This document shows, one piece after another, positions 33,185 to 42,389 of a stretch of DNA of 64,000 nt (position 1 is its first letter; each line of letters begins with the position of its first letter). The translations under genes were made by a program, and so were the position numbers. The stretch comes from a virus: the IMG/VR virus record IMGVR_UViG_3300025889_000076, positions 1 to 64,000 of that record. One strand, given 5' to 3'. The notes beneath the pieces were generated by a model, which saw only the letters and a program-made list of their open reading frames with translations, searched no databases and was not told the DNA's origin.

Positions 33185-34195
33185 TTATCCCCTCTTCTTA
33201 AGGCTTTCCGAAAGTAATTTATTTGCTTGCATTTTTAATTTAGTTTGCACATGAGAAAATTCATGTTCTTCTAAAGAACCTTTTTCTTTTAACTCTTTCT
33301 CTCTAGATTGAATAGTAGCCTTTCCTTCTTGAGTATTCATATTATAAACGTTTTTAGCATCTTCTTTATTCTTTACCATAACGAAAACTTCGCCTGTTTT
33401 TGGCAACGCATCCTTTGCTGACTGTTTTCTTTCATCATCCCTTTTATTCCTTTGAGCAGTAAACCATCCGTCTATAGCATAATCATCTTCAATAATTTCA
33501 TCAGAAGGCATATCTGGAGATTCATATATACTATCATAAACTCTAGACCAATTTATCAACGACTTTTGCATATCGGTAAAATCACAAGCTGGAAAAGAGA
33601 AAAGGGCATTCCCGGTTTTTTTGGAGTTCCATATCAATCTCCATTCATGACTCTTGCTTACACGTCTAATCTCTTTATCGTCTAACAATTCTTCATTATA
33701 TTTTGAATAAATAAATTGAGGATTAAAATAATCTTTATCTAGTTTATTTCCGTATTGGTCAGTAGTGCATTCTTGAATGATAAACATTGTATATGCATGG
33801 GTTTTTAGGCTTTCACATGTATAATTGAATAAACCATACTTAATACGCTGTAAATCTTCAAAGACAGACCCTAGCTCTTTAATAGCCTTTTTTGTTTTTT
33901 CTTTTTTCTCTGTTCTGAAAAAATTATTAAAGTAATCCACCTTCATAGCTTCTAATTGCTTAGGTATCTCAATTAGCATAGTCTCTTGTTCATCAGTCCA
34001 CCATTCATTTTTAATTATAAGATCTTCTAATTCTTCTTGAAGGAATACATTATCTTGAAAAGCCTCTTCATAAATCTGTTGAGCAAAAGAATCAGCCAGA
34101 TACCTAGTTTGGGCATCTGGCTGATTTACAATTATCAATTGATCACGTAATTTTACAATGATTTTTCCAGAAAGTATCTTATTTAATTCCTTCAT
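33185..34195 (-). CDS. tail assembly chaperone-like protein (336 aa)
   Basis: A paralogue of the 282-residue protein downstream, with the same beta N-terminus (GKIIVKLRDQLIIVNQPDAQTR) and helical middle, plus a longer C-terminal part rich in charged residues (SREKELKEKGSLEEHEFSHV). A predicted coiled coil at the end and its position upstream of the tape measure support a tail chaperone role. No frameshift signal was seen. Confidence 0.6.
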   Translation of the reverse strand: MKELNKILSGKIIVKLRDQLIIVNQPDAQTRYLADSFAQQIYEEAFQDNVFLQEELEDLIIKNEWWTDEQETMLIEIPKQLEAMKVDYFNNFFRTEKKEKTKKAIKELGSVFEDLQRIKYGLFNYTCESLKTHAYTMFIIQECTTDQYGNKLDKDYFNPQFIYSKYNEELLDDKEIRRVSKSHEWRLIWNSKKTGNALFSFPACDFTDMQKSLINWSRVYDSIYESPDMPSDEIIEDDYAIDGWFTAQRNKRDDERKQSAKDALPKTGEVFVMVKNKEDAKNVYNMNTQEGKATIQSREKELKEKGSLEEHEFSHVQTKLKMQANKLLSESLKKRG

Positions 34196-34274
34196 CTAGT
34201 CCCTAATCTGTTTGTACTCCGATAAAAGTGTCGAAGAAAACACCCGCCATAGCCGAAACTAATCTAGATTATGA

Positions 34275-35504
34275 TTAGAATTTATTACTCCAATAAGTAC
34301 CGCCTACTCGAATAGGGTCTCCGCTATGGAGAATCACGAAATCATTAAAGTTAGAGAAGTTGTAAGTAATACTGGCATTTCCTCCACCAGCGTCACCACC
34401 ACCATAGGTAATAGAAGATATTTTATTCTTTTTACCAAGATGAATAACTGTTGAATCTTTAAGAGCAATACAGATTTCGTGATTATTCAAATTAGTTCGA
34501 TTAGTTTCCACAGCGTCTACATTATCTCCAGCAATAGCAATAACTTCTATAGCAGAAGTAACTTCAGTTGGAAATGATACATATCGATTATAAGGAATTT
34601 TTGTTCCAAGCTGATTAATGGATTCACGACCAAGATCTACAGAACAATTAAAAGATTGAATATGGGCTACATTAGTATTCAAACGACCAGCGGAAGTTGG
34701 TGCTGTACTAGCCCAAACAGTTCCAGAGATAGTACCGTCTGCCTGAACCCCTTCAATAACAGATGGGAGTATTGTAGTGTATCTTTCAGAGGCGGAACTT
34801 CCACCAGTTACATCACCAGACGTTACAACGTCTTCGCGACGAAGAACATGTCCTGTGCTATAGTTAGGTGCATCATCACCAAAAATTGAAGCAAAACCAG
34901 AACTGACCCCTCCAGATCCATTAATCAATACCAATTGACCATCAGCATCATCAGTAAGCCACTTTTTGTTATTACCAACGAATGATACATCTTCAGTACA
35001 GTTTCCATCTGTAGGAATAGTATAGCTAATACTAGACACATACATACCGGAATTGTAGAGTTCAGAGACAGCACTATCGCCAGATGTAACAGCTTCTTCT
35101 GTAGTAGCATTAATAACCATACGCATATCGGCACGGGTATCTGCTCTATTAGACAAAGTAGTAGATGTCCCAGATATAGGATTACCATTTCCATCATACG
35201 ATGAACCTAGATGGTAAATCAAAGGATATCCATCTAAAACCTTTTGCATCGAAACAGCAATTTCGGGGATATCTTCAATGTTCTCATATAGAGACAATTG
35301 ACCTAACTCAAATGCCTGTTCAAGGTTAAAGTTAGTATCAACACCGACACTTTGAACACCATGAACAATTGTGCTAGCACCTGTTTGAACTCCTCCTCCA
35401 GTTACCCATCCGTCAACTGGAGCACTAGTATTACCAATAGCCCCCAGCGTAACAGCTTGAGTGGCATAAAAAACTCTTGTATTACTATTTGAAAAACTTG
35501 CCAT
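34275..35504 (-). CDS. major tail tube-like protein
   Basis: The start is ATG 35504, since GGAGATAATTATG gives a clean Shine-Dalgarno site. The protein begins MASFSNSNTRVFYATQAVTLG and has LYENIEDIPEIAVSMQKVLDG near residue 60, then a beta-rich Ser/Thr-rich region. Residues 60-90 resemble a tail-tube motif of contractile or long non-contractile phages. With about 410 residues and a position upstream of the tail chaperones, it is the best tail tube candidate. Confidence 0.65.
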   Translation of the reverse strand: MASFSNSNTRVFYATQAVTLGAIGNTSAPVDGWVTGGGVQTGASTIVHGVQSVGVDTNFNLEQAFELGQLSLYENIEDIPEIAVSMQKVLDGYPLIYHLGSSYDGNGNPISGTSTTLSNRADTRADMRMVINATTEEAVTSGDSAVSELYNSGMYVSSISYTIPTDGNCTEDVSFVGNNKKWLTDDADGQLVLINGSGGVSSGFASIFGDDAPNYSTGHVLRREDVVTSGDVTGGSSASERYTTILPSVIEGVQADGTISGTVWASTAPTSAGRLNTNVAHIQSFNCSVDLGRESINQLGTKIPYNRYVSFPTEVTSAIEVIAIAGDNVDAVETNRTNLNNHEICIALKDSTVIHLGKKNKISSITYGGGDAGGGNASITYNFSNFNDFVILHSGDPIRVGGTYWSNKF

Positions 35505-35540
35505 AATTATCTCCAAGGAAAAATGTTGTATTGCAATTTA

Positions 35541-36512
35541 TTATACACCTAAAATTACTTCAACGGAACATTTAACTGTTCCAACGTGTAAATTAGGGCT
35601 GAGGCTGTAGATAGAGTCAAATTTCATATTAAAAAGACGTAAGTTCTTGAATGGGTATTGTGTTATGAGTTCCGGAAAATGCAATGCCCCCGAAGCGGGA
35701 ACACCTCTATGATCAAGGGGGAAGGCATTTGCCTCAGCAATTAGATTTAAATCATACATTTTAAAGTTTTTATCATTTTGATAAGTAACTATATCAAGTA
35801 GATTGTCTCTAATATAATCATCCTCAGATATACAATGAAATAATACATCTGTATATACATAAGAACTTCCGCCAAGTTGATATCCCTTAAAAGATCTATT
35901 ATTAACCACTTCTATACCAAGAGCAGGTAATTGAAGTCTATTCTGGGATAATTGAGACCAGTCTCCTGAAGTAGTATGGAATTGAGAGTTCTCCACACGC
36001 TCTGATTTTTTCTGTATCTCTTGAAACCAAGGCAATCCATCAGATTTTGTAACATTCACATATTTGTAGCTGTAGGCACAAGTAACCGTACTAGTAGTTG
36101 GGATCGCTGTATCAAAAACTACTCTACCCTGTGGATGATCTACATAATGAGAATAAGTACCAGTTTCTGTTACAGGATGAAATACATCATTGACATAAAC
36201 CCCTGTGACTCCTGGGTTTGCATTGTCCGTACCAACCAAAGGTGGATCAAATTCAGTAGCTACCCCGCTCTGCCAAACCCAATTACTTCGAAAACCTTCC
36301 CACACTTGACCAGCATTGTATCTAGGATCATTAACAAGCCTAAGCTGGTGTTCATTTCCACCATAATATCCACTAGAAGGTATAGATACGTTAATAAAGT
36401 TTTCTTTTTGCAGAAGTCCCCAATCAAAGAAAGAGATGAGATTCTCTCTTATGTCATTAGTAAGAGTCGAATCACCAATCTTTTGAAAGCCTTTCAGATC
36501 AATATTTGCCAT
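35541..36512 (-). CDS. virion structural protein (323 aa)
   Basis: This has a beta-rich sequence with repeated aromatic motifs (SFFDWGLLQKENF, GYYGGNEHQLRLVNDPRY, YSHYVDHPQGRVVFD). Its start overlaps the upstream stop as TAATG, and it lies between connector genes and the tail tube. It is probably a neck or tail-terminator protein. No characterised family was recognised. Confidence 0.6.
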   Translation of the reverse strand: MANIDLKGFQKIGDSTLTNDIRENLISFFDWGLLQKENFINVSIPSSGYYGGNEHQLRLVNDPRYNAGQVWEGFRSNWVWQSGVATEFDPPLVGTDNANPGVTGVYVNDVFHPVTETGTYSHYVDHPQGRVVFDTAIPTTSTVTCAYSYKYVNVTKSDGLPWFQEIQKKSERVENSQFHTTSGDWSQLSQNRLQLPALGIEVVNNRSFKGYQLGGSSYVYTDVLFHCISEDDYIRDNLLDIVTYQNDKNFKMYDLNLIAEANAFPLDHRGVPASGALHFPELITQYPFKNLRLFNMKFDSIYSLSPNLHVGTVKCSVEVILGV

Positions 36513-37147
36513 TATAATACCTTATTAATTTCTTCTTTTATGATATTCTCTATTGCTGTACGGCTTTCAGTAACTATCCTCGTCAAAAAGTTATCATCTT
36601 TAGTTCCTGCAAATCTAGGATCAACACGAAAGCTATTACCTGACTTAAGCATAAATCCTAGACCACTCCTAGAGTTATTAGCATTTACAGAAAAAACACT
36701 TTCAAATCCGCTTACAACAACTTGGGAACCTCTATTAAGTAACCAATCCATCCAGTTAATTATATAACCATTACTATCATAAGAGCCGGAAGGTATATTT
36801 TGAATTGGACCAACAGGATCTATTTTTATTGAAATACCAGAAAATCCGGCACTAAAAATTTTTCCGCCTTTTAAGACATTTACAGAGACTGAACTTTCTA
36901 TAGCCTGCAACATTTCATTAATTGCTTTATCGGCAACCTCTAGACTTAATCCAAAATCTAGAGCTAATTGTCCATGTCGTAATTCATCAAGAATTGGATG
37001 TGAAACTAATTGTTCAGTAATCAAAGATTTTATTCTCTGCTCAATAAAAACAGAAGCTTTGAGCATCTGCGGATCTATTTTCTTAGCTAGTAAAGAGAAA
37101 ACTTTAGCGGTAAATTGACGGTCTGTAGTAATTAATTTTAATCCCAT
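36512..37147 (-). CDS. head-tail connector-type protein (211 aa)
   Basis: It starts MGLKLITTDRQFTAKVFSLLA and has helical N-terminal and beta C-terminal parts (NGYIINWMDWLLNRGSQVVVSGF near residue 130). The stop overlaps the next start by a base, so it is translationally coupled. Connector or tail-completion role is inferred from position between a zinc protein and a structural gene. Confidence 0.5.
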   Translation of the reverse strand: MGLKLITTDRQFTAKVFSLLAKKIDPQMLKASVFIEQRIKSLITEQLVSHPILDELRHGQLALDFGLSLEVADKAINEMLQAIESSVSVNVLKGGKIFSAGFSGISIKIDPVGPIQNIPSGSYDSNGYIINWMDWLLNRGSQVVVSGFESVFSVNANNSRSGLGFMLKSGNSFRVDPRFAGTKDDNFLTRIVTESRTAIENIIKEEINKVL

Positions 37148-37154
37148 GTGACAC

Positions 37155-37358
37155 CTACTCGTTATCGCTATTATCTTCTTCTACTTCTTCTACTTCTTCA
37201 ACCTTTTTAATTTTAGGCTGAAAATAAGAAATTTTTACTTCTGGAATACACACCTTACAAGTATCCCTAAAACCTAATTTCCCAGAAACGTCTTTATCGA
37301 AGAATTCCAGACTGACAATTTTTCTTTGTCCACATGTTTTACATACTTTATTAGCCAT
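37155..37358 (-). CDS. small zinc-binding protein (67 aa)
   Basis: Starting at ATG 37358 (GGGAATAATC upstream), the protein is MANKVCKTCGQRKIVSLEFF with two Cys pairs (CKTCG and CKVCIP) and an acidic C-terminus (EEVEEVEEDNSDNE). It is a small zinc knuckle in a structural operon. An upstream in-frame ATG at 37376 would overlap the next gene by 16 bases. Confidence 0.5.
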   Translation of the reverse strand: MANKVCKTCGQRKIVSLEFFDKDVSGKLGFRDTCKVCIPEVKISYFQPKIKKVEEVEEVEEDNSDNE

Positions 37359-37360
37359 GA

Positions 37361-37837
37361 TTATTCCCTCTTCCAAAAGGTTATGATATAACGGTCGTGT
37401 TTAAACCCGTGAGGAACAGGTTCGGTAATTCTTGTATATCTAAATGTATCGTGCCCAGCTAATTCAGTATCTGTTACTAAAGCTATTGCCCTGTTAATTT
37501 TGGTAAGATCGCTAAGATAGCCAATAGTTTGTATAGCTCCATCAGGAACATCTATTTGTCCTATCTTAATGAAGTCTTTTTTATTACGATAAACTCGCAT
37601 TTTTATGGTATCAGAAGATTCTACAGTTTTAAATGTAGAAGTCCCCCGGCTAAAACCGGCTGATTCATTTCGATTCTGTATATTCAGGCTGCGTCTTTGC
37701 TTAACTGTAGGTACACTGTCTGTGATTACTTCGACCTGATGGGTATAAATTAAATTGCAGTTCACGCCAAAAGACGCAATCATCTCATCTGCAAATTCTT
37801 TATATTTAGTAAATATGTCAGAAGGAATAGATACCAT
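37361..37837 (-). CDS. virion connector-like protein (158 aa)
   Basis: Beta-rich protein with an N-terminal helix (IPSDIFTKYKEFADEMIASFGV) and a middle of strands (DTIKMRVYRNKKDFIKIGQIDVPDG). Such small proteins lie in head-tail connector clusters. The Asp/Lys pattern is not diagnostic. Position alone supports a connector role. Confidence 0.5.
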   Translation of the reverse strand: MVSIPSDIFTKYKEFADEMIASFGVNCNLIYTHQVEVITDSVPTVKQRRSLNIQNRNESAGFSRGTSTFKTVESSDTIKMRVYRNKKDFIKIGQIDVPDGAIQTIGYLSDLTKINRAIALVTDTELAGHDTFRYTRITEPVPHGFKHDRYIITFWKRE

Positions 37838-37845
37838 AATTTCCC

Positions 37846-38028
37846 CTATGCGGAATAGTAGTCGTAATCATCAAATCTCCCAGTTAAATAACCGCTCTGT
37901 GCGATAATTTCTGATCGATTAAATTTAGGGGCTGTATTATAATAATTCCCCAGTTCATCAGCACCTACAACAACACCGCCATTCACAATGTCATTAGCTG
38001 GTTTTATTTTCTGAAATACATCAGCCAT
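37846..38028 (-). CDS. small structural-module protein (60 aa)
   Basis: A 60-residue protein (MADVFQKIKPANDIVNGGVVVGAD...) with an acidic, Tyr-rich end (DDYDYYSA). It precedes the connector gene and has GAGGC upstream. No domain is recognisable. Confidence 0.5.
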   Translation of the reverse strand: MADVFQKIKPANDIVNGGVVVGADELGNYYNTAPKFNRSEIIAQSGYLTGRFDDYDYYSA

Positions 38029-38043
38029 TATAGCCTCTTTTCT

Positions 38044-38136
38044 TTAAAAGTCTACGAACATGATAAAAGGAGATGAATAATATGCATAGCCTTTTCCAAT
38101 TTTATTAACTTGATTATCTTCGAAAAAATGAAACAT
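38044..38136 (-). CDS. possible 30-aa peptide gene
   Basis: An open frame on the - strand of 30 codons (MFHFFEDNQVNKIGKGYAYYSSP...) lies between two structural genes with no other explanation for the 112-base gap. The site upstream is weak. It may be a real small virion or assembly peptide, or noise. Confidence 0.3.
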   Translation of the reverse strand: MFHFFEDNQVNKIGKGYAYYSSPFIMFVDF

Positions 38137-38140
38137 TATA

Positions 38141-40063
38141 TTAACCTAAATTCTGAGCTAGTACCATTCCGTCATAGTGATTTCCGGATGTACATAGAAA
38201 TCCAAAAAGGTCAGCCCTATTTCCAGAAGTACTAAGAGTTGGTGTTGTAGCTCCATCCCACTTGATTGTATTGAACCAAGTAACCGTTCTATTTCCAGTT
38301 CCATCTTGTTGCAGTCTCAAAATAAACTTTTGCCCCACTGTAGGATTGCTAACAGCAATAATTCTATTGGCTCCTCCTAAAGTTGCATAATGAGTATTAG
38401 ATTCATTTAAGTCAAATGTGATAGTAGCACCGTCAGGATTACTTTTAATACTAGTTTTAACAGCTTTATTAGTAGTTAATACACCGCCAACATTCCCTGA
38501 GTCACTGAGAACTAAAGCATCAAAATATCCTGTTCCTGCTGTAGAAAACTCAGATCCATTTAAAGCCAAGCCCGTCCCCGCAGTATAAGTAGTATCCGTC
38601 CCGTTAATAGTCAATACGTTGGTAGAAGTATTATAACTGGTAGTTACAGATCCAGTTCCACTAGCATATACACTATCACCAGATGCAATAGTTTCTGTAT
38701 TCCCGCTACCGTCTCCGAACACCCAATCATAACCTGCACCACCACCACCACCACCACCTTGTGAAACTCCGCTACCATTAAAGTAAAGAACGCCTCCTAC
38801 ATTATATAGTTTGTTAGTAGTTACATCGGGAGTTCCGGCCAATAATTGTACGCCGCTTCCAACAGTTATGGTGCGACCAAAGTTTCCACTATCTGTCACA
38901 ACCATTGATGGAGCTGTAAATAACGAATTGCCACTATCGTATGTAAAGCCTACAACTGTGTGGATAGCTACATCGTTGCCGCCCTTTGCTATAATGAAGG
39001 GGACACCGCTCAACTGTGTCCCTGAATTACTAACTTGACCACCGCCAAATCTCGGACCTGTAGGTCTTAAAAATATAGATCCTGTTGAGGCATGACTTCT
39101 GACCACAGTTCCAACAGCTACTGAATAATTTGGCAACCCTGGTTTTGATGAACTTAATACTCCAGAAGATGTGGGGGATAAATACGCAAGCTCTCCTTCA
39201 GTTAGTGCCGAAGTGTCTATATTTCTGACAAGTCCAAAAGTTGTGATATAACCAAAAGATGAGTCCTCTATATCATGAGTCGCAAGCCCAAGAATATTCG
39301 AGTCTATAAAAGAAGAAGCTATGGCCCTACTAATTTCCATATTACTTCCTTGTACCCCACTAACTATCACTACCGTTCCATTAGTAATTGTTGAACCCGT
39401 ATTATTCCTAACTCTAACCCAATTTTCTTGTCCTACTTGAAGACTAATATCAGATTCATCATTATAGAAGGCTAATGATTTATTGTCAGTGTCATAAAAC
39501 AGCCGCCCCTCTTTATAAGGAAGCGTTCCGGTAGTTGCTAAATCTATTGCTGAAAAGTTTCCCGTGCCTTCCGTATAAATTTGTGAACCACTAATGGTCA
39601 ATCCACTTCCAGCAGTAGAGACATAACCAGCATCATTCACAGCTTTTGGTGTTAAGGCTTTATTCTGTGATGCGTCTATAGTATTTGTTAATATTGTCAC
39701 ACCTGTGACAGAAGTTGACGCGGTCAAAGCATTAAATACAGTCCCAGATAGTTGTAATCCAGTGCCAGCAGTATAGGTCGTTCCACTACCACCACTACCA
39801 CCACTAACCCCAGACCATTGTACCCCATTATAAATCTTTAACCCATTGTCGTAGACAAGGTAGCCCGTTGGAGTTGGAGTAATTACATTTCCTGTTGGTA
39901 ATACCTTAACGCCATAAACACCAGAAGCGTCATAAGGGATTAGAGAGTCCGCAATATGTTGGTGCATATTACGAAAATCAAGTGGAGAAATGTCTCCATT
40001 TATATTGTCTATAAACGTTCCAGTAGAAAATACCACTAATTCTGAGGCTGTCTTAAAAGCCAT
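38141..40063 (-). CDS. tail fibre-like protein with C-terminal tip module
   Basis: The start is ATG 40063, because AGGAG lies just upstream and the upstream gene stop overlaps it as TAATG. The 640-residue protein has a Gly/Ser/Thr-rich beta-structured body with repeats of the form YTAGTGLxL. Its last 110 residues (KAVKTSIKSNPDGATITFDL, then SNPTVGQKFILRLQQDGTGNRTVTWFN...DLFGFLCTSGNHYDG) match the end of the 736-residue fibre. It probably forms part of a trimeric adsorption fibre. Confidence 0.75.
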   Translation of the reverse strand: MAFKTASELVVFSTGTFIDNINGDISPLDFRNMHQHIADSLIPYDASGVYGVKVLPTGNVITPTPTGYLVYDNGLKIYNGVQWSGVSGGSGGSGTTYTAGTGLQLSGTVFNALTASTSVTGVTILTNTIDASQNKALTPKAVNDAGYVSTAGSGLTISGSQIYTEGTGNFSAIDLATTGTLPYKEGRLFYDTDNKSLAFYNDESDISLQVGQENWVRVRNNTGSTITNGTVVIVSGVQGSNMEISRAIASSFIDSNILGLATHDIEDSSFGYITTFGLVRNIDTSALTEGELAYLSPTSSGVLSSSKPGLPNYSVAVGTVVRSHASTGSIFLRPTGPRFGGGQVSNSGTQLSGVPFIIAKGGNDVAIHTVVGFTYDSGNSLFTAPSMVVTDSGNFGRTITVGSGVQLLAGTPDVTTNKLYNVGGVLYFNGSGVSQGGGGGGGAGYDWVFGDGSGNTETIASGDSVYASGTGSVTTSYNTSTNVLTINGTDTTYTAGTGLALNGSEFSTAGTGYFDALVLSDSGNVGGVLTTNKAVKTSIKSNPDGATITFDLNESNTHYATLGGANRIIAVSNPTVGQKFILRLQQDGTGNRTVTWFNTIKWDGATTPTLSTSGNRADLFGFLCTSGNHYDGMVLAQNLG

Positions 40064-40545
40064 TACCAACTCCTATAATTTCTATCTTGTTGCCTTAATG
40101 AATAAGGGGATAGAACAGCTTCTCCAATATTACCACCGGCTTGATATTGAAGTTTCGCGTTCTCGTATTTTTCTTTAATATCTTCGTATACTATTTTTAG
40201 TCCATTTAATGTTGCGGTCATATTAATACTTGATGGACCGTCGCTAATACTAATCAAATTTGCACCCGCAGTTTTAATCTCGCTACCTAATATAATACAC
40301 CCTGCTCGTAAAGAGACAAGGTTTATAAAGGCGTTGTCTTTAGTCTCAACCGTAGGATCTGGCGATAAAGAACACCCATCCACATCAATAGTATAGACTT
40401 TTCCGAAATTTATTTCATTGTTCATTAATTGTGCGGCGACCAATATAGAAGTTTCCAATCTTGAATTTGTAAAAGTTGGATCAGATATATCAGTATCATT
40501 AATTAAATGTCTTACTATTGTTGTCATTTCGCTCTGCCACGCCAT
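40063..40545 (-). CDS. head-tail connector-like protein (160 aa)
   Basis: MAWQSEMTTIVRHLINDTDISDPTFTNSRLETSILVAAQLMNNEI: an N-terminal helix followed by the W...I..LI.D.....F....L...I..A pattern seen in gp6-type phage connectors. The C-terminal part is helical (LKIVYEDIKEKYENAKLQYQ). It is next to fibre genes, so a neck role is inferred by sequence pattern more than position. Confidence 0.5.
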   Translation of the reverse strand: MAWQSEMTTIVRHLINDTDISDPTFTNSRLETSILVAAQLMNNEINFGKVYTIDVDGCSLSPDPTVETKDNAFINLVSLRAGCIILGSEIKTAGANLISISDGPSSINMTATLNGLKIVYEDIKEKYENAKLQYQAGGNIGEAVLSPYSLRQQDRNYRSW

Positions 40546-40554
40546 AATTATCTC

Positions 40555-40863
40555 CTAAGACAAATTCTTATAAACTCTAAATGTACTTATATCTGAATAA
40601 AATTCATTAACGCCAAAGTCAACAAATGCTTGAATTTTCCAAGTTCCAACAACATCTAAATCTCCTGATGCTGAAGTATATGTGATTATTCCATCTGTTC
40701 CGTCTGTATAAAAAGAGGCGTTTTTAGACACAACGGTATTATCCGGCTTACTGAATCTAATATAATTAGTAGCTGAAGAAACATCTACGGCAGTCCCACT
40801 CTCTAGAACTGTCACTCTGAATTCTGTACCTACGTTATTTTGATGAATTTCATTCGCGGCCAT
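40555..40863 (-). CDS. BppU N-terminal-like baseplate/fibre protein
   Basis: The start at 40863 (MAANEIHQNNVGTEFRVTVLE) is chosen because earlier in-frame starts have no support. The sequence VTVLESGTAVDVSSATNYIRFSKPDNT and then GIITYTSASGDLDVVGTWKIQAFV has the beta-sandwich pattern of the N-terminal domain of phage baseplate upper proteins. At 102 residues only that domain is present. It is probably a fibre attachment component. Confidence 0.55.
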   Translation of the reverse strand: MAANEIHQNNVGTEFRVTVLESGTAVDVSSATNYIRFSKPDNTVVSKNASFYTDGTDGIITYTSASGDLDVVGTWKIQAFVDFGVNEFYSDISTFRVYKNLS

Positions 40864-40919
40864 TACATAGCCTTTCTTTTTTACTAGAAATTTTACTTCT
40901 TCTACAATAAGATACACCC

Positions 40920-42389
40920 TTAAGTCAATAATAGCATGAATGCTGGATGTGCTGTATTAACAATAGGTACAGTTATTACTTCTAATTCTGGAGAAAAAGA
41001 AGATCCTTGCTCTGCATAATAATTACGGTAAAAATGAGTTACATTAGAAGCCCATGTGGGAGTAGCGACATCTAGATCGTATGTACTTAATATTGAAACA
41101 AATCTGGATAATCCAGAAGTATTTACAGCCGCTCTACCAGCGGCATTCATTGTAAAAGTGTTATAACCAGCCGAATTTACACTTCCTGAAGTTATTTCCG
41201 TCGCTAAAGGAGTAGACTGAACAGCTTGAAAATCTGAAGTTGTTGGAACCGTAGTATTTGTAGAACTAGAACCATAAATATTTAAAGAGCTAGACCAGAA
41301 GGGGCTTGGGTTGGAAGAAGAGAAAATATAATATTTTAATAAACATGATGTTACTAATCCAGATAATGAAGATGTATCAAAGAAAAAATTAGCTCTATTC
41401 AGCAAATTAAATCTATTTGTTGTAGTATCAGATCTCATTCTTATATATCCGCTAGTATTACTAGCACTAGCTCCATTCCCATTTCCTGTACTCAATTGCG
41501 TCCATGTTTGTCCAGCTACAGATCTTTGTGTCCAAAAATCCATACTTGTAGTTTCTGGATCTGCATCTGGAACAAATGTAATATCTGTTCTTAAATAAGA
41601 TCCATCAGAAAAAGCATTTAGAATAAGTTGTCTAGGAATAAATTTTGTACAACGAACAGTCTCCTTATCTGATAAAAGCTCAAAATTAACTTTTACATTA
41701 TGTCTGATAATTTCTCCCTGCTCGTCATACCACCAGCAAACTGGATTTTTAATTAATACGCCTCTAATTTTGGAATCTCCAAGAGACACAAAAGCTTGAG
41801 TATTGTACAAATCTACAGAAGCAGTTGTTTTTCCATCCCAAGGTCTAATACCTTCAGAACCTCCAACCCAGGCTTTTGCATTTGAAGACCTTAGTAAAAA
41901 AGAATATTTTACATATTCTTCGTCTCCTGAAGGCACTTCTCTTATATGCACAACCTTTTCAATTCTGGTAGATAAACCTCTCCATAACCCCAATACTAAA
42001 TCAGCACCATTCCAAGCATTTTTATAGATAATACTACTAGGATGATTTTCGTCTATAAAACCTTCTATATTACGTTCTGCCTCAATGCATAATGATAATG
42101 AAAAATTTGGTTCGGCATTAAACCCCAAACTCACAGGGTCTTCTATAGCTCTTTTTATAGAATAAGAAGAATCAAAAACAAAGTCCGACCATTCTTGTGA
42201 AGATTTTGCAAAATCAGCACTAGCTGGAAAAGAAGAAACAGTAAAGTCAGGAAGAATTCTTTCATCTATACTAGTCCATACTCCTTGTTTTCTAAAATTA
42301 CGCCATCCTATACTTATTTTTGAAATAATAGTTTTACTGTCTTTTCTGACACTATCTATGTTCCAACCTTGCTGTAAAAAATTAGTCAT
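40920..42389 (-). CDS. fibre/adsorption protein with beta-sandwich (489 aa)
   Basis: The first 280 residues are beta-rich (RNFRKQGVWTSIDERILPDFTVSSFPASADF). The C-terminal half contains NRFNLLNRANFFFDTSSL, LKYYIFSSSNPSPFW and SILSTYDLDVATPTWASNVTHF, like the DNRLRE-type surface domain of bacterial and phage fibre proteins. The overlap with the neighbouring fibre gene suggests a shared tail fibre complex. Confidence 0.55.
   Translation of the reverse strand: MTNFLQQGWNIDSVRKDSKTIISKISIGWRNFRKQGVWTSIDERILPDFTVSSFPASADFAKSSQEWSDFVFDSSYSIKRAIEDPVSLGFNAEPNFSLSLCIEAERNIEGFIDENHPSSIIYKNAWNGADLVLGLWRGLSTRIEKVVHIREVPSGDEEYVKYSFLLRSSNAKAWVGGSEGIRPWDGKTTASVDLYNTQAFVSLGDSKIRGVLIKNPVCWWYDEQGEIIRHNVKVNFELLSDKETVRCTKFIPRQLILNAFSDGSYLRTDITFVPDADPETTSMDFWTQRSVAGQTWTQLSTGNGNGASASNTSGYIRMRSDTTTNRFNLLNRANFFFDTSSLSGLVTSCLLKYYIFSSSNPSPFWSSSLNIYGSSSTNTTVPTTSDFQAVQSTPLATEITSGSVNSAGYNTFTMNAAGRAAVNTSGLSRFVSILSTYDLDVATPTWASNVTHFYRNYYAEQGSSFSPELEVITVPIVNTAHPAFMLLLT

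Noticed and set aside
33185-33260. Programmed frameshift linking tail chaperone genes
   Set aside because: The stop-start junctions are ordinary TAATAATG-type overlaps, and no slippery heptamer with good context was seen.
36021-36767. 248-aa + strand frame
   Set aside because: Antisense shadow of two structural genes with coherent frames and overlapping starts on the - strand.
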